Source of the DNA: Nostoc sp. KVJ3
GTDB lineage: Bacteria > Cyanobacteriota > Cyanobacteriia > Cyanobacteriales > Nostocaceae
Direction of reading: 5' to 3'
DNA length: 64,000 nt
Assembly: GCF_026127265.1 (NCBI RefSeq)
Contig: NZ_WWFG01000001.1
Coordinates: 1,837,501 to 1,901,500, forward strand
This document shows positions 35,297 to 44,580 of this stretch, piece after piece (positions within the stretch are counted from its first letter, which is position 1; each line of letters starts with the position of its first letter). A program made the translations under genes and the position numbers. The notes under the pieces are model-generated. The model was not told the origin of the DNA. It saw nothing but the letters and a program-made list of their open reading frames with translations, and ran no database searches.

Positions 35297-38092
35297 ATGC
35301 CAGACGTGGAAAAGTCCCAAAAGCTGCTGCACCGGCAAGTTAGTAAACAAGCAAATTATTCGCTGCTAGCCAAGAAAGAAGAGGGAATGGTGCTTCTGTT
35401 GGCTGATGGCACTATTCAGGCTTGCAATGCAGCTGGCGATCGCATTTTGGGACTAACCGCAGAACAGCTTGTTGGGCAAAATTTGCTCGATCCCAAGTGG
35501 TCATTTATTCATGAAGATGGCTCTCCTTTGCTCGGTAATACTCATCCAGCGATCGCTGCCCAGAAAACAGGTAAACCTTGCTTGAATGTGGTATGTGGCT
35601 TTTATAAGCCAAATGGTGAGCTAGTCTGGCTATTGTTGTCTTCACAACCTCTATTCCAAGATAGAGTCAGCACTCCCTACGCGATCGTTACAACTTTTTC
35701 GGATATTACAGAATCTAAGCACCCACAAATTGAGGAAAACTGTAACTGTACTGAAGATACTCAACAAGTTGATGCAGATGGATTTCAGCCATCGTGGGAT
35801 AGTCAACGTTTGTTTCAACAAATTGCTGGCACTCTTCCGGGGATACTCTATATATACGATCTAATTGAGCAACAAAATTCTTACGTTAATTACGAAATTG
35901 CTCAAGGTTGGGGCTACACACCAGCAGAAATCCAGGCAATGGGAAGGGAGTTATTTACCCAACTTCTACACCCTGAAGATTTAGCTCGACTCCCTAGCTA
36001 TTTTGAAAAATTTAATTCTGCTCATCAGGGCGAAATCTTCAACTTTGAGTACCGGATTCGCCACGCTAATGGAGAGTGGCGTTGGTTTTGTAGCTATGAC
36101 ACTGTGTACAGCAGAACTGCTGAAGGATTCCCACAATATCTTTTAGGTATCGCTTTTGATATTACAGAGCGACGACACACAGAAATTTCGCTGCGGCAAA
36201 GCAACGAAAGGTTTGAGCTAGCAGCGGCGGCAGTTAATTGCGTAATTTACGACTGGGAAATTCACAGAGGTACTGTGGAAAGAACTCAGGGTTTAACCCG
36301 GATTTTTGGCTACACACAACAAGAAGCTGAACCTACCTTCGAGTGGTGGCAAGAACGCATCCATCCCGATGACCAACAAATGGTTAATGACCAGTTCATA
36401 GCCAGTATGACCAATAGCAACCGTTATAGCATCGATTATCGAGTCCGTCACAAGGATGGCCGCTATCTGTGGGTGCAAGATCGGGGGTTTGCAGTGCGGG
36501 ATGCAAATAGTCAGGTAGTTAGGGTAGTTGGTGCTAGTACTGATATTACCGAACAGCAAGCAGCGCTACGCGAACGCCAACAAATTGAAACAAACCTGCG
36601 CGAAAGTGAAGAACGGATTCGGTTAGCTACTACCGCCGCCGAATTGGGGATGTGGTTTTGGAATATTACCACCAATAAGTTAATTTGGACAGAAAAATGT
36701 AAACAGCTGTTTGGACTAAAGCCAGAAGTTGAAATGGACTATGAGCTTTTCCTCAACTGTGTACATCCAGAAGACCATCAGCGCATCAATGAAGCGATCG
36801 CCCGCTCTTTTAAAGAAAAGGTTGAGTATGACATTGAATACCGGAGCGTTTGGTCTGATGGTAGCATTCATTGGATTGCTGCCAAGGGTCGTATTTTCTC
36901 CGATGCTGAGGGTAGACCGATCAAAATGATGGGTACTGCTCAGGATATTACCCAGCGCAAACAGGTAGAAAATGATTTGCGCCAGCGCGAAACTCAATTA
37001 AGGCGCTTAGTTGATTCCAATATTATTGGTATTATGTTCGCCACTCCTGACTACATCACTGAGGCGAATGAGGCTTTTTTAGAAATGGTCGGTTATACGC
37101 GAGAGGAACTATTAGCAGGTAAGGTACGCAGACAACAGATAACTCCACCCGAATATCACGCTCTTGATGAGCAGGGGCTAGAGCAACTTTTAACCCTTGG
37201 AATATGTAATCCTTTTGAAAAAGAATACATCCGCAAAGATGGTTCCCGCATTCCCATCCTGATTGGTGGCGCTTTGGTGGAGCAAGATCCGCCATCTTGG
37301 ATCTGTTTTATTCTTGACTTAACCCCAAGGAAACAATTAGAAAAAACACTTAGACAACAAGCAGAAGAACTCAAAGAGGCAAACCGGAATAAAGATGAGT
37401 TTCTCGCCATTCTCTCTCATGAATTGCGATCGCCCCTCAACCCCATTCTCGGTTGGTCATCTCTACTCAAAAGCCGCAAATTTGATGAAACCACTACAAA
37501 TCGTGCCTTAGAAACCATCGAAAGAAATGCTCAATTGCAGATTCAATTAATTGATGAATTGCTGGATGTATCCCGAATTATTCGCGGAAAGTTGAACCTG
37601 ACTTTTGCCACTGTTAACTTAGTAGCTGTAATTGATGCAGCATTAGAAACAGTCCGGTTAATGGCAGAAAGTAAATCCATCCAGATAAAAATACAGATTG
37701 ACCCTAATGTTGGTAAAATGCTGGGCGATTATTATCGTTTACAGCAAGTTTTAGGGAATTTACTCTCCAATGCAGTCAAGTTCACTCCCCCTAAAGGTTC
37801 AGTGGAAGTTAGCTTATCATTGAGTCGAGAATTGACTTCCCACTCAGCAGTAATTCAAGTTAAAGACACAGGTCAAGGTATTTCCCCCGAATTCCTACCC
37901 CATGTATTTGAATATTTTCGTCAAGCCGATAGCAGCACAACCAGGAAATTTGGCGGGCTGGGACTGGGATTGGCGATAGTTCGCCATCTGGTAGAGTTGC
38001 ATGGTGGGACTGTTACAGCAGCTAGTCCAGGAATTGGACAGGGAGCAATTTTTACTGTTAGACTCCCCGTGATGCAAGAGAGTGGGGAGTAG
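35297..38092 (+). CDS. Multi-PAS sensor histidine kinase (formerly hybrid?)
   Basis: The 931-residue soluble protein has five PAS domains (start segments GMVLLLADGTIQACN, GILYIYDLIEQQNSY, CVIYDWEIHRG, LGMWFWNITTNKLIW and IIGIMFATPDYITEAN), some followed by PAC-type WIAAKGRIF/VGASTDITE segments. HisKA follows with LSHELRSPLNPILGWSS, then HATPase with NLLSNAVKFTPP, DTGQGISPEFL and GGLGLGLAIVRHL. It stops soon after the last G-box (TVRLPVMQESGE). A receiver-domain sequence follows at once in another frame and is itself frameshifted, so the present stop may be the result of a one-base loss in a former hybrid kinase. Confidence 0.9.
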   Translation: MPDVEKSQKLLHRQVSKQANYSLLAKKEEGMVLLLADGTIQACNAAGDRILGLTAEQLVGQNLLDPKWSFIHEDGSPLLGNTHPAIAAQKTGKPCLNVVCGFYKPNGELVWLLLSSQPLFQDRVSTPYAIVTTFSDITESKHPQIEENCNCTEDTQQVDADGFQPSWDSQRLFQQIAGTLPGILYIYDLIEQQNSYVNYEIAQGWGYTPAEIQAMGRELFTQLLHPEDLARLPSYFEKFNSAHQGEIFNFEYRIRHANGEWRWFCSYDTVYSRTAEGFPQYLLGIAFDITERRHTEISLRQSNERFELAAAAVNCVIYDWEIHRGTVERTQGLTRIFGYTQQEAEPTFEWWQERIHPDDQQMVNDQFIASMTNSNRYSIDYRVRHKDGRYLWVQDRGFAVRDANSQVVRVVGASTDITEQQAALRERQQIETNLRESEERIRLATTAAELGMWFWNITTNKLIWTEKCKQLFGLKPEVEMDYELFLNCVHPEDHQRINEAIARSFKEKVEYDIEYRSVWSDGSIHWIAAKGRIFSDAEGRPIKMMGTAQDITQRKQVENDLRQRETQLRRLVDSNIIGIMFATPDYITEANEAFLEMVGYTREELLAGKVRRQQITPPEYHALDEQGLEQLLTLGICNPFEKEYIRKDGSRIPILIGGALVEQDPPSWICFILDLTPRKQLEKTLRQQAEELKEANRNKDEFLAILSHELRSPLNPILGWSSLLKSRKFDETTTNRALETIERNAQLQIQLIDELLDVSRIIRGKLNLTFATVNLVAVIDAALETVRLMAESKSIQIKIQIDPNVGKMLGDYYRLQQVLGNLLSNAVKFTPPKGSVEVSLSLSRELTSHSAVIQVKDTGQGISPEFLPHVFEYFRQADSSTTRKFGGLGLGLAIVRHLVELHGGTVTAASPGIGQGAIFTVRLPVMQESGE

Positions 38093-38522
38093 TAGGAGAA
38101 GTAGGGGGAGCAGAGGAGAAATTTAACTCGTCACTAATTGCCGGAATCCGAATATTGATTGTCGATGATGACCCTGACACACGGGAATTTTGCACTTCTT
38201 ACTACAACAGAATGGGGTGGTGACAACTATTGCAGCATCGGCAACTGAGGCTCTGGCTATCATAGTAAAGACCATACCTGATTTATTAATCAGTGATTTA
38301 GGGATGCCAGAGATGGATGGTTACAGCCTGATTAAGCTGCTTAGAGCCATGCCAAAGGAGGAAGGAGGGGAAATTCCCGCGATCGCTCTTACCGCTTATG
38401 CTGGAGAAAGCGATCGCGATCGAGTTTTAGCCGCTGGTTTTCAAAAGCACATTGCCAAACCAGTACAACCAACTGAATTACTAACCTCAATTACAGATTT
38501 GCTAGAGCAAAGGTGTAATTAG
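38080..38522 (+). pseudogene. Receiver domain, frameshifted
   Basis: From 38080 a frame reads through a purine-rich stretch into IRILIVDDDPDTREF; then one T appears to be missing (TTTT where TTTTT would give EFLHFLLQQNG). The rest (ALAIIVKTIPDLLISDLGMP, phospho-acceptor Asp in SDLGMPEMDG, ALTAYAG, HIAKPVQP) continues in another frame to 38522. The open frame overlaps the kinase end, so one further base would fuse both into a hybrid kinase. The purine-rich junction resembles the Nostoc repeat family and may have caused the break. As it stands no full receiver can be made. Confidence 0.75.
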
Positions 38523-39243
38523 TCATTTGTCATTAGTACCAATACTATGTCTATCCGGCAAATTACTCATGACATAATGTTCGGATAAATACTTGTGATT
38601 GCAACTCTTGGAGACGCTCGGCTCGCAATGACGTTTTATAAGCGATCGGGCGAACACTACATAATATGTAATTACGACTGCAACGAAGTGGAAAGTTCTA
38701 CTTTGTACCCTTGGCAACTTCTTACCTATGCCCCATTCCCTTGTGGGGAGAGTTTTTTATTAATCTTTTGCCAAAGAATAATTGTTAGTCAAAAATTTGG
38801 GGAACAAAATTTTTTGATTGCGATCGCTGATTTTTAGTCTAGGATCTTAAAATTTCCCATTATAGACAACTATCTAAAGAGTGAAAGTTTTTATTCATAA
38901 AACAGCCATTAGTTAGTTGTATAATTTTTATAAAAGATTAAAAATGTACCATGTCACCAACACAAATATCCTTTCTGAAATATTACTAAATCTTATGATG
39001 CATAAACATTGACGGCATTAACCTTATTAATTTTGACTTCTGAATTCTGTTTAATAAATATTATGAGATGTAAGAGCCGCTACTCATAATATCCGACCGT
39101 TGAGCTTTCAGCAATTAACGGCTTCTATTCTGGTTTCCATACCCAGGTAAACCGAACAATCATCTGGATATTCGTATTTACTTAACCTTGCATCCAGTAT
39201 TTTCCAAAAGTCAATCGAAGAATTTCAAAAAGAGGATATCTCC
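38523..39243. other. 721-bp spacer without a gene
   Basis: Low-GC sequence with a partial repeat (GGAGACGCTCGGCTCGCAAT) near 38.6 kb. The last 50 bp hold a ribosome site (AGAGGA) for the next gene. No ORF or RNA gene was recognised. Confidence 0.45.
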
Positions 39244-40917
39244 ATGTCTAATTTATCTCGTCGGCCATCAGCAAGGGTTGCTTTATTAGTTCTGGGAATG
39301 ACAGTTGCGACAATGACTCCCATCGTTATTTCTGCCCCAGCTTTATCTCAAAGTACTGTTCCATCCACGACACCATCGCCGACTTCAACAGTTAACTTAT
39401 CTGATGTTCCCTCAGATTATTGGGCGCATCCCTTTATTCAAGCCCTTGCTGACAATAGCGTGATTGCTGGTTTTCCTGACGGCAGCTTTCGGCCTAATCA
39501 AGCTGTAACTCGTGCTGAATTTGCTGCTTTAATTCAAAAAGCTTTCGGCAGTCAAAACCGAGTTCGGCAATTAGGCGCAGGTGGATTTAGTGATGTTCCT
39601 GCTAACTATTGGGCGGCTTCTGCAATTCAGTATGCCTACGAAACTGGATTCTTGGCAGGTTATCCTGGAAACGTATTTAAACCAAATCAACAAATACCCA
39701 GGGTACAGGGGATCGTTGCTTTAGCGAGTGGTTTGGGTTTAACTGCTAGCAGCAGTGGAACCAGTAGTGACCTCAACACATACTACAACGACGCTTCAGC
39801 TATCCCGAACTATGCTGTTGCCGGTGTTACTGCTGCGACACAATCCAATATTGTTGTTAATTATCCAGACGTAAAACAACTCAATCCGCAGCAGCCCCTA
39901 ACTCGTGCTGAAGCAGCGGCACTGTTGTATCAAGCTTTAGCTAAACAAGGGCGGGTACAACCCATTGCTAGCAATCTTCCAGCTAGTCAATATATTGTCG
40001 GTGGAACTCAAACCGCTAACGATATTGTATCTCTTGCTTCATCTAGTAGTTCTCTTACAACTCTGACTTCTTTATTAAAGACAGCTGGTTTAACAGATAT
40101 TCTTCAACAGCCAGGCCCTTATACAGTCTTCGCTCCTACCGATCAAGCATTTGCTGCTTTACCTGCTGCCACATTACAGCAATTACAGCAGCCAGAAAAC
40201 AAAGAAGCGTTGATTAAGATTTTGACATACCATGTCGTTCCTGGTGCAGTAACTTCTAGTCAACTCTCGGCTGGAGAACTGAAAACTGCTGAAGAAAAAC
40301 CTGTAAATATTCAAATCGATCGCGCTAGCAATCAAATCTCGGTGAATAATGCCAGAATTATCCAAGCGGATGTTAAGGCTAGCAATGGTGTTATCCATGC
40401 AATTAACCAAGTTCTGATCCCGCCTGATGTTAACATTAGTAAGTTAAATCAGCCACCAACAGGAAGCACAAATGGTACAACGCCTGATATTACGCCAGGT
40501 AGAGCTACTCTTGGTGGTAGCAGCTACATCGGTGTTGCTGGTAACATTGGTTTGAGCGGTAATACCGCTTTGGGCGAGGGTAACTTTGCCGTAATCAGTA
40601 AGATTGGTCTGACACGTAATATATCAGTGCGACCATCGGTGCTGTTTGGAGACAATACGGAGTTTTTAGTTCCCTTGACTTTGGATTTTACTCCTCGTGC
40701 ATCTGCTGAGGTGGGTCAACGAACTTTCTTTATATCTCCTTATATCGGTGCTGGTGTGGCCATTGAAGCTAATAACAATACTGATTTTGGATTACTGCTA
40801 ACTGGTGGTGTAGACGTTCCTCTCGGTTCTAAATTTACGTTAAATGGCGCTGTAAATGCTGCTTTTTTGGATGACACTGATGTAGGGCTACAATTAGGAC
40901 TTGGCTACAACTTCTAA
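39244..40917 (+). CDS. SLH-FAS1 outer-membrane protein with C-terminal barrel-like region
   Basis: The 557-residue protein has a signal peptide (LVLGMTVATMTPIVISAPAL). Three SLH-like repeats follow (LSDVPSDYWAHPFIQALADN, FSDVPANYWAASAIQYAYET and a weaker YYNDASAIPNYAVAGV). A fasciclin/FAS1 domain lies at about 260-395 (LTSLLKTAGLTDILQQPGPY, TVFAPTDQAFAAL, LTYHVVPGAV, NGVIHAINQVLIPP). The last 150 residues form alternating hydrophobic strands (ending DVGLQLGLGYNF, with the terminal Phe of outer-membrane barrels). SLH domains in cyanobacteria anchor to peptidoglycan, so the protein probably bridges cell wall and outer membrane. FAS1 suggests adhesion. AGAGGA lies 7 bp before the ATG. Confidence 0.85.
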   Translation: MSNLSRRPSARVALLVLGMTVATMTPIVISAPALSQSTVPSTTPSPTSTVNLSDVPSDYWAHPFIQALADNSVIAGFPDGSFRPNQAVTRAEFAALIQKAFGSQNRVRQLGAGGFSDVPANYWAASAIQYAYETGFLAGYPGNVFKPNQQIPRVQGIVALASGLGLTASSSGTSSDLNTYYNDASAIPNYAVAGVTAATQSNIVVNYPDVKQLNPQQPLTRAEAAALLYQALAKQGRVQPIASNLPASQYIVGGTQTANDIVSLASSSSSLTTLTSLLKTAGLTDILQQPGPYTVFAPTDQAFAALPAATLQQLQQPENKEALIKILTYHVVPGAVTSSQLSAGELKTAEEKPVNIQIDRASNQISVNNARIIQADVKASNGVIHAINQVLIPPDVNISKLNQPPTGSTNGTTPDITPGRATLGGSSYIGVAGNIGLSGNTALGEGNFAVISKIGLTRNISVRPSVLFGDNTEFLVPLTLDFTPRASAEVGQRTFFISPYIGAGVAIEANNNTDFGLLLTGGVDVPLGSKFTLNGAVNAAFLDDTDVGLQLGLGYNF

Positions 40918-40924
40918 TTAAAGC

Positions 40925-40950
40925 TAGGGGCAATTCATGAATTGCCCCTA
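40925..40950. repeat. 26-bp perfect palindrome, intergenic repeat family A (copy 2)
   Basis: The core TAGGGGCAATTCA plus complement equals copies 1 and 3. The right flank CCTAGAAATAACGGTTTCGG matches the flank of copy 1 with one difference. It lies just downstream of the SLH-FAS1 gene. Confidence 0.85.
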
Positions 40951-41013
40951 CCTAGAAATAACGGTTTCGGCTGTTGTTTGCGAAATTTATAAGTAATTGA
41001 GAATCAAACTATA

Positions 41014-41679
41014 CTAAGATCGCTTGATAGCTAAAGTCAGTCCATCGGCGATGGGGACAAGAGATAGTGTAACCCGTTCATCATGATGTAACTTTTCGTT
41101 CAGTGCCCGGATAGCCTGGGTACTTTCATCTTGATTTTGCGGATTAGCAACTTCTCCTGACCATAAAACATTATCAATAGCAATCAATCCACCTGGACGC
41201 ACTAGTTGTAGCGATCGCTCATAATATCCATCATAATTTTCTTTATCGGCATCGATAAAGGCAAAATCAAATGTTCCGCCTTGGCCAGTTGCTAACAGAT
41301 GATCTAAAGTTTCCAAGCCTGGTGCTAATCTTAGGTCGATTTTATCAGCAACACCAGCTTGTTGCCAATATCGGCGAGCGATCGCAGTAAATTCTTCACT
41401 CACATCAGCTGCAATAATTTTGCCATCTTCAGGAAGGGCTAAGGCAACTGAGAGTGAGCTATAACCTGTAAATACACCAACTTCCAAGGTTTTCTTAGCT
41501 CCAATCAACTGTACCAGTAGTCTCATAAACTGTCCTTGTTCTGGTGAAATCTGCATTCCACTCCGGGGATGACTGGCTGTTTCTTGGCGCAACTTCAAAA
41601 GAATCTCCGGTTCCCGTAGCGAAACGGATAAAAGGTAATTGTAGAGTTGGTTATCAAGACCTATAGACTGTTTTGGCAT
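41014..41679 (-). CDS. SAM-dependent O-methyltransferase (caffeoyl-CoA type)
   Basis: The 221-residue protein belongs to the class I O-methyltransferases of the catechol/caffeoyl-CoA type: TLEVGVFTGYSSLSVALALP (SAM motif I), AADVSEEFTAIARRYW, the metal-binding DFAFIDADKENYDGYYE and LIAIDNVLWSGEV. It transfers a methyl group to a hydroxyl of a small aromatic acceptor, not identifiable here. The start MPKQSIGLDNQLYNY is preferred; 15 extra residues in the longer frame have no support. Confidence 0.9.
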   Translation of the reverse strand: MPKQSIGLDNQLYNYLLSVSLREPEILLKLRQETASHPRSGMQISPEQGQFMRLLVQLIGAKKTLEVGVFTGYSSLSVALALPEDGKIIAADVSEEFTAIARRYWQQAGVADKIDLRLAPGLETLDHLLATGQGGTFDFAFIDADKENYDGYYERSLQLVRPGGLIAIDNVLWSGEVANPQNQDESTQAIRALNEKLHHDERVTLSLVPIADGLTLAIKRS

Positions 41680-41856
41680 GGTAGATGACCAATGTAAATA
41701 ATCTACTGTTATACTATCGCTCAAGAATAGTTTTAAAAAAATTAGTTATGGTTGTCAAACCCACTTCAAAAAAATAATTGTACCGAGATATGTAGTGCAA
41801 GGTACTCTTGGTCTTTTTTTCAAGCCCACAGATTTATCCTCTGTATTTCTTACTTT

Positions 41857-43371
41857 TTACTTCTTCAAGAGATACCAAATACCGTTATTGTTTTGACGTA
41901 AAATCTGGTATCTTCGACCAACAAATTCTAGCATTTTTGGGGAATTTTCTTTGATTATAGCCTGGGATTTATAATCAATAAAAATATAAGGAGGCTTTGA
42001 TGAATCTAACTGCTCTATAAGTGCTGTCCATTGTTCAGGTAGAAAATATTCAAGTGCCCAACCACGTAAGATGGTTGCTTGACTCCGACGAGAAAAATAG
42101 TAAATAGACGGATCGCCAGCGACATAAATTTCACCAGCAATACTTCCTGATTGAGAAATAAAGTTAGCCTCGGAGTGAAGAGATGGATATTTATTTCTAA
42201 AGACAGCCTGATATTTTAATCGTGTCTCTTCAGTTAAGGCAAAGTTATTAGTAACCAGAGCGACACTTTTTTTTGTCAGCATAGATGACAAAGGGAAAAA
42301 TAATAAAAATATCAGCAGAGTTGTCGGGATTAAAGACCTTAATTCTTTTAAAGATCCCCATAATATATCTAATCCTTTAGTCGCTAAAATACCTGTGGGT
42401 ACAAACAATAGTAAATAATGGTACTCCCACAATGCTGCCTGTTGTAGAACAATAATACCGAAAGCAAAAATGCACCAAACAACAAGCAGTAAAGTCAATA
42501 TATTCTTAGACTTATGCAATGATACATATACTGTAACAATAGCCATTAAAATTAGCGGATAGAAATTCTGGACAAACCATTTAATTCCTGAAATAAACTC
42601 AGTTATATGAAATTCTGAATTAGCAATAATAAGGGGTGGGTATATAAAAAATGTCTGATACACTATTGAAAAACTATTAACCCAAAGAAAGTAGCTAGCA
42701 ACAACTGAAAGAGGAAATATAATTCCTATAAAAAGGGGGAGAAAGATTTCAATAGAATTTTTTTGGATACTGTGCCGTTGTATTAATAAAGAATACATCC
42801 ATATAGTTAGCCAAAATGAAAGTAATATAAGCAGAAGTATAAATTTAAATAGAAGGACAATTCCACCAATAAATCCTGAAAGTAAAAGTAGATAAAATCT
42901 TTGTTTGCCATCACTTTTAAACGATTTAAAAGTGAGCCAAAGACAGAGGAACAAAGGAAAACCAACCAATGCCTCCACCTGAGTAAGGTGCCAAGCACCT
43001 GAAACAATATAGTAAACGCCAACCGTTAACAAAGGTACTAGACTTGCGATTATCTGATGCCGAAAATAGCTTTTTAGAGTTAGCTGCAATGTTATCGAAA
43101 GTAATATCATGTAAATAAGTTCAAAAATATGGATGCCAATCTCATCAAAGCTAAACAAAGTTCCGGCCAAAAAATAAAAGCAAAAAATTCCCGGTTGCTT
43201 AATATCCCAAAAATCACGATACAGTACCTTTCCTTGTTGCATCTCCCACGCACCTAGCCGAAAAAATGCTTGATCTCCGTCAAATGGGAAAGGTAAATGT
43301 ACAAGACCAATCATGAGAATAGCAATCAAAACTAGAAAATCTATTTTATTTAACTTAGTAATACTAATCAT
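41857..43371 (-). CDS. Polytopic membrane glycosyltransferase-like protein (GT39/ArnT class)
   Basis: The 504-residue protein has about ten to twelve hydrophobic segments and a periplasmic C-terminal domain. The first loop has PFDGDQAFFRLGAWEMQQGK, with acidic residues as in dolichyl/undecaprenyl-phosphate-sugar transferases of the PMT/ArnT type, and YRDFWDIKQPGIF follows. It probably moves a sugar from a lipid carrier to an acceptor outside the membrane. Acceptor unknown. The ATG giving MISITKLNKIDF is chosen over an upstream TTG. Confidence 0.75.
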   Translation of the reverse strand: MISITKLNKIDFLVLIAILMIGLVHLPFPFDGDQAFFRLGAWEMQQGKVLYRDFWDIKQPGIFCFYFLAGTLFSFDEIGIHIFELIYMILLSITLQLTLKSYFRHQIIASLVPLLTVGVYYIVSGAWHLTQVEALVGFPLFLCLWLTFKSFKSDGKQRFYLLLLSGFIGGIVLLFKFILLLILLSFWLTIWMYSLLIQRHSIQKNSIEIFLPLFIGIIFPLSVVASYFLWVNSFSIVYQTFFIYPPLIIANSEFHITEFISGIKWFVQNFYPLILMAIVTVYVSLHKSKNILTLLLVVWCIFAFGIIVLQQAALWEYHYLLLFVPTGILATKGLDILWGSLKELRSLIPTTLLIFLLFFPLSSMLTKKSVALVTNNFALTEETRLKYQAVFRNKYPSLHSEANFISQSGSIAGEIYVAGDPSIYYFSRRSQATILRGWALEYFLPEQWTALIEQLDSSKPPYIFIDYKSQAIIKENSPKMLEFVGRRYQILRQNNNGIWYLLKK

Positions 43372-44151
43372 AAATTTTTGATTTGAATGCAATATTTTTT
43401 ACAAAGTCTAAATTTATACCATCCTTGACAATTTTAAATTGCATCCTAGTTACTTGTAGTCTAAACCTCAACACTACACAAGTTTGGCTATATAAGTACA
43501 ACTTACTTATGTGAGTTTTAAACCCTTAATTTTGCGTTAATCAACCTGCACAGAATTTGTTTGTCTAGTAGCTAATTATATTGACTAAATTTTTTAAATA
43601 TTATTCTTTAATTGATTATAGCGTAGCAGTCAATCTCACAACACGATAACAGCAACTATGCATACAGATTCTTCATGATTGAATAATAATAGCTACAAAC
43701 TTTATATAGTGAAGGGTATAAGTTTCTTGGTAATTAATTATGATTTTAACTTTGCTATGCTATGTCCTCTCACTGAAACAGTGCTGAGTGCTGTACGCCA
43801 ATAGCGGGGCGTTTAGCCCGTAACTCGGCTTAGAGTAAAAAAGTAATAATTGCACTCAGCACTCCTGAAATTTTTTAGTCTTTGCAAGTGTTTGCAGTGG
43901 AGGGTGCGACTCTTTTAGGGATACGGTGTATTATAAAGGGCATTGCAGGTTAGCAAACCATTTTTCAACCCTTATTTTGGTCGTTCGGTTGATGCCGATA
44001 CACCCTTGACGAATGTTAAGACTCAAGAGATTTACAAAACCTCACCCTTGGTTTCCCAATGTGCTTTAATAGTACAAGAGTACTATTAAAGCACTTAAGT
44101 GTTGCATAAGACTTTAATACTCTCGACTAAACCAACAGGAGAGCAAAATTA
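43372..44151. other. Spacer with repeats, no gene
   Basis: It holds a GTGCTGAGTGCTG repeat near 43.78 kb with its inverted counterpart (CACTCAGCACTCC) near 43.86 kb, and a strong 15-bp-stem hairpin at 44061-44094. No ORF is supported. Confidence 0.5.
44061..44094. promoter_or_regulatory. Perfect 15-bp inverted repeat upstream of the KTSC gene
   Basis: GTGCTTTAATAGTAC and its exact complement are separated by AAGA, 57 bp before the ATG of the KTSC-domain gene. No U-run follows. It could be an operator for a dimeric regulator or a leader hairpin; it is unlike the Nostoc repeat families seen elsewhere in this window. Confidence 0.55.
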
Positions 44152-44580
44152 ATGAGGCTATCTAAGGTAGACTTGAGCAGTTTAGTAGCGATCGCTCACT
44201 CTGATGGATATTTGCAGTTGTTGCTGGATCGAGGCGACGAACTGGAATTTTTGGAAATTCCAGCACCGATACAAGCTTATGAAGGATTGCAAGAACTAAA
44301 CGAGGCAATCGCTGAAACGAGTGTACTACCCTGTGAAGCAGAACCAATCGCTATGTTACCAGTTAGTTCAGCAATGGCGATCGCTGTCGGCTACGATCGC
44401 GACGAACAAATTTTGCAAGTTGAGTTTCAAAATGGATCTGTTTATCAGTACTTAGGCGTAGACGAGGATACTTGGCAAGATTTACATACCTCTGACTCAG
44501 TTGGCAGCTTTTTCAATCAAGAAATTAAAGGCAGATATGACTGCGATCGTCTAGATAATGCAGATTATACTATTGACTAA
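44152..44580 (+). CDS. KTSC-domain protein
   Basis: The 142-residue soluble acidic protein has a C-terminal KTSC-like domain (AIAVGYDRDEQILQVEFQNG, then SVYQYLGV, and SDSVGSFFNQEIKGRYDCDR), a fold found in small proteins of unknown function and beside lysyl-tRNA synthetase or nucleases. The N-terminal 65 residues are unassigned. AGGAG lies 11 bp before the ATG. Its last 11 bp overlap the end of the convergent hybrid kinase gene. Function unknown. Confidence 0.75.
   Translation: MRLSKVDLSSLVAIAHSDGYLQLLLDRGDELEFLEIPAPIQAYEGLQELNEAIAETSVLPCEAEPIAMLPVSSAMAIAVGYDRDEQILQVEFQNGSVYQYLGVDEDTWQDLHTSDSVGSFFNQEIKGRYDCDRLDNADYTID

Noticed and set aside
38595..38837. 80-codon plus-strand ORF after the broken receiver
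   Set aside because: It begins within a repeat, has no ribosome site and shows no domain.
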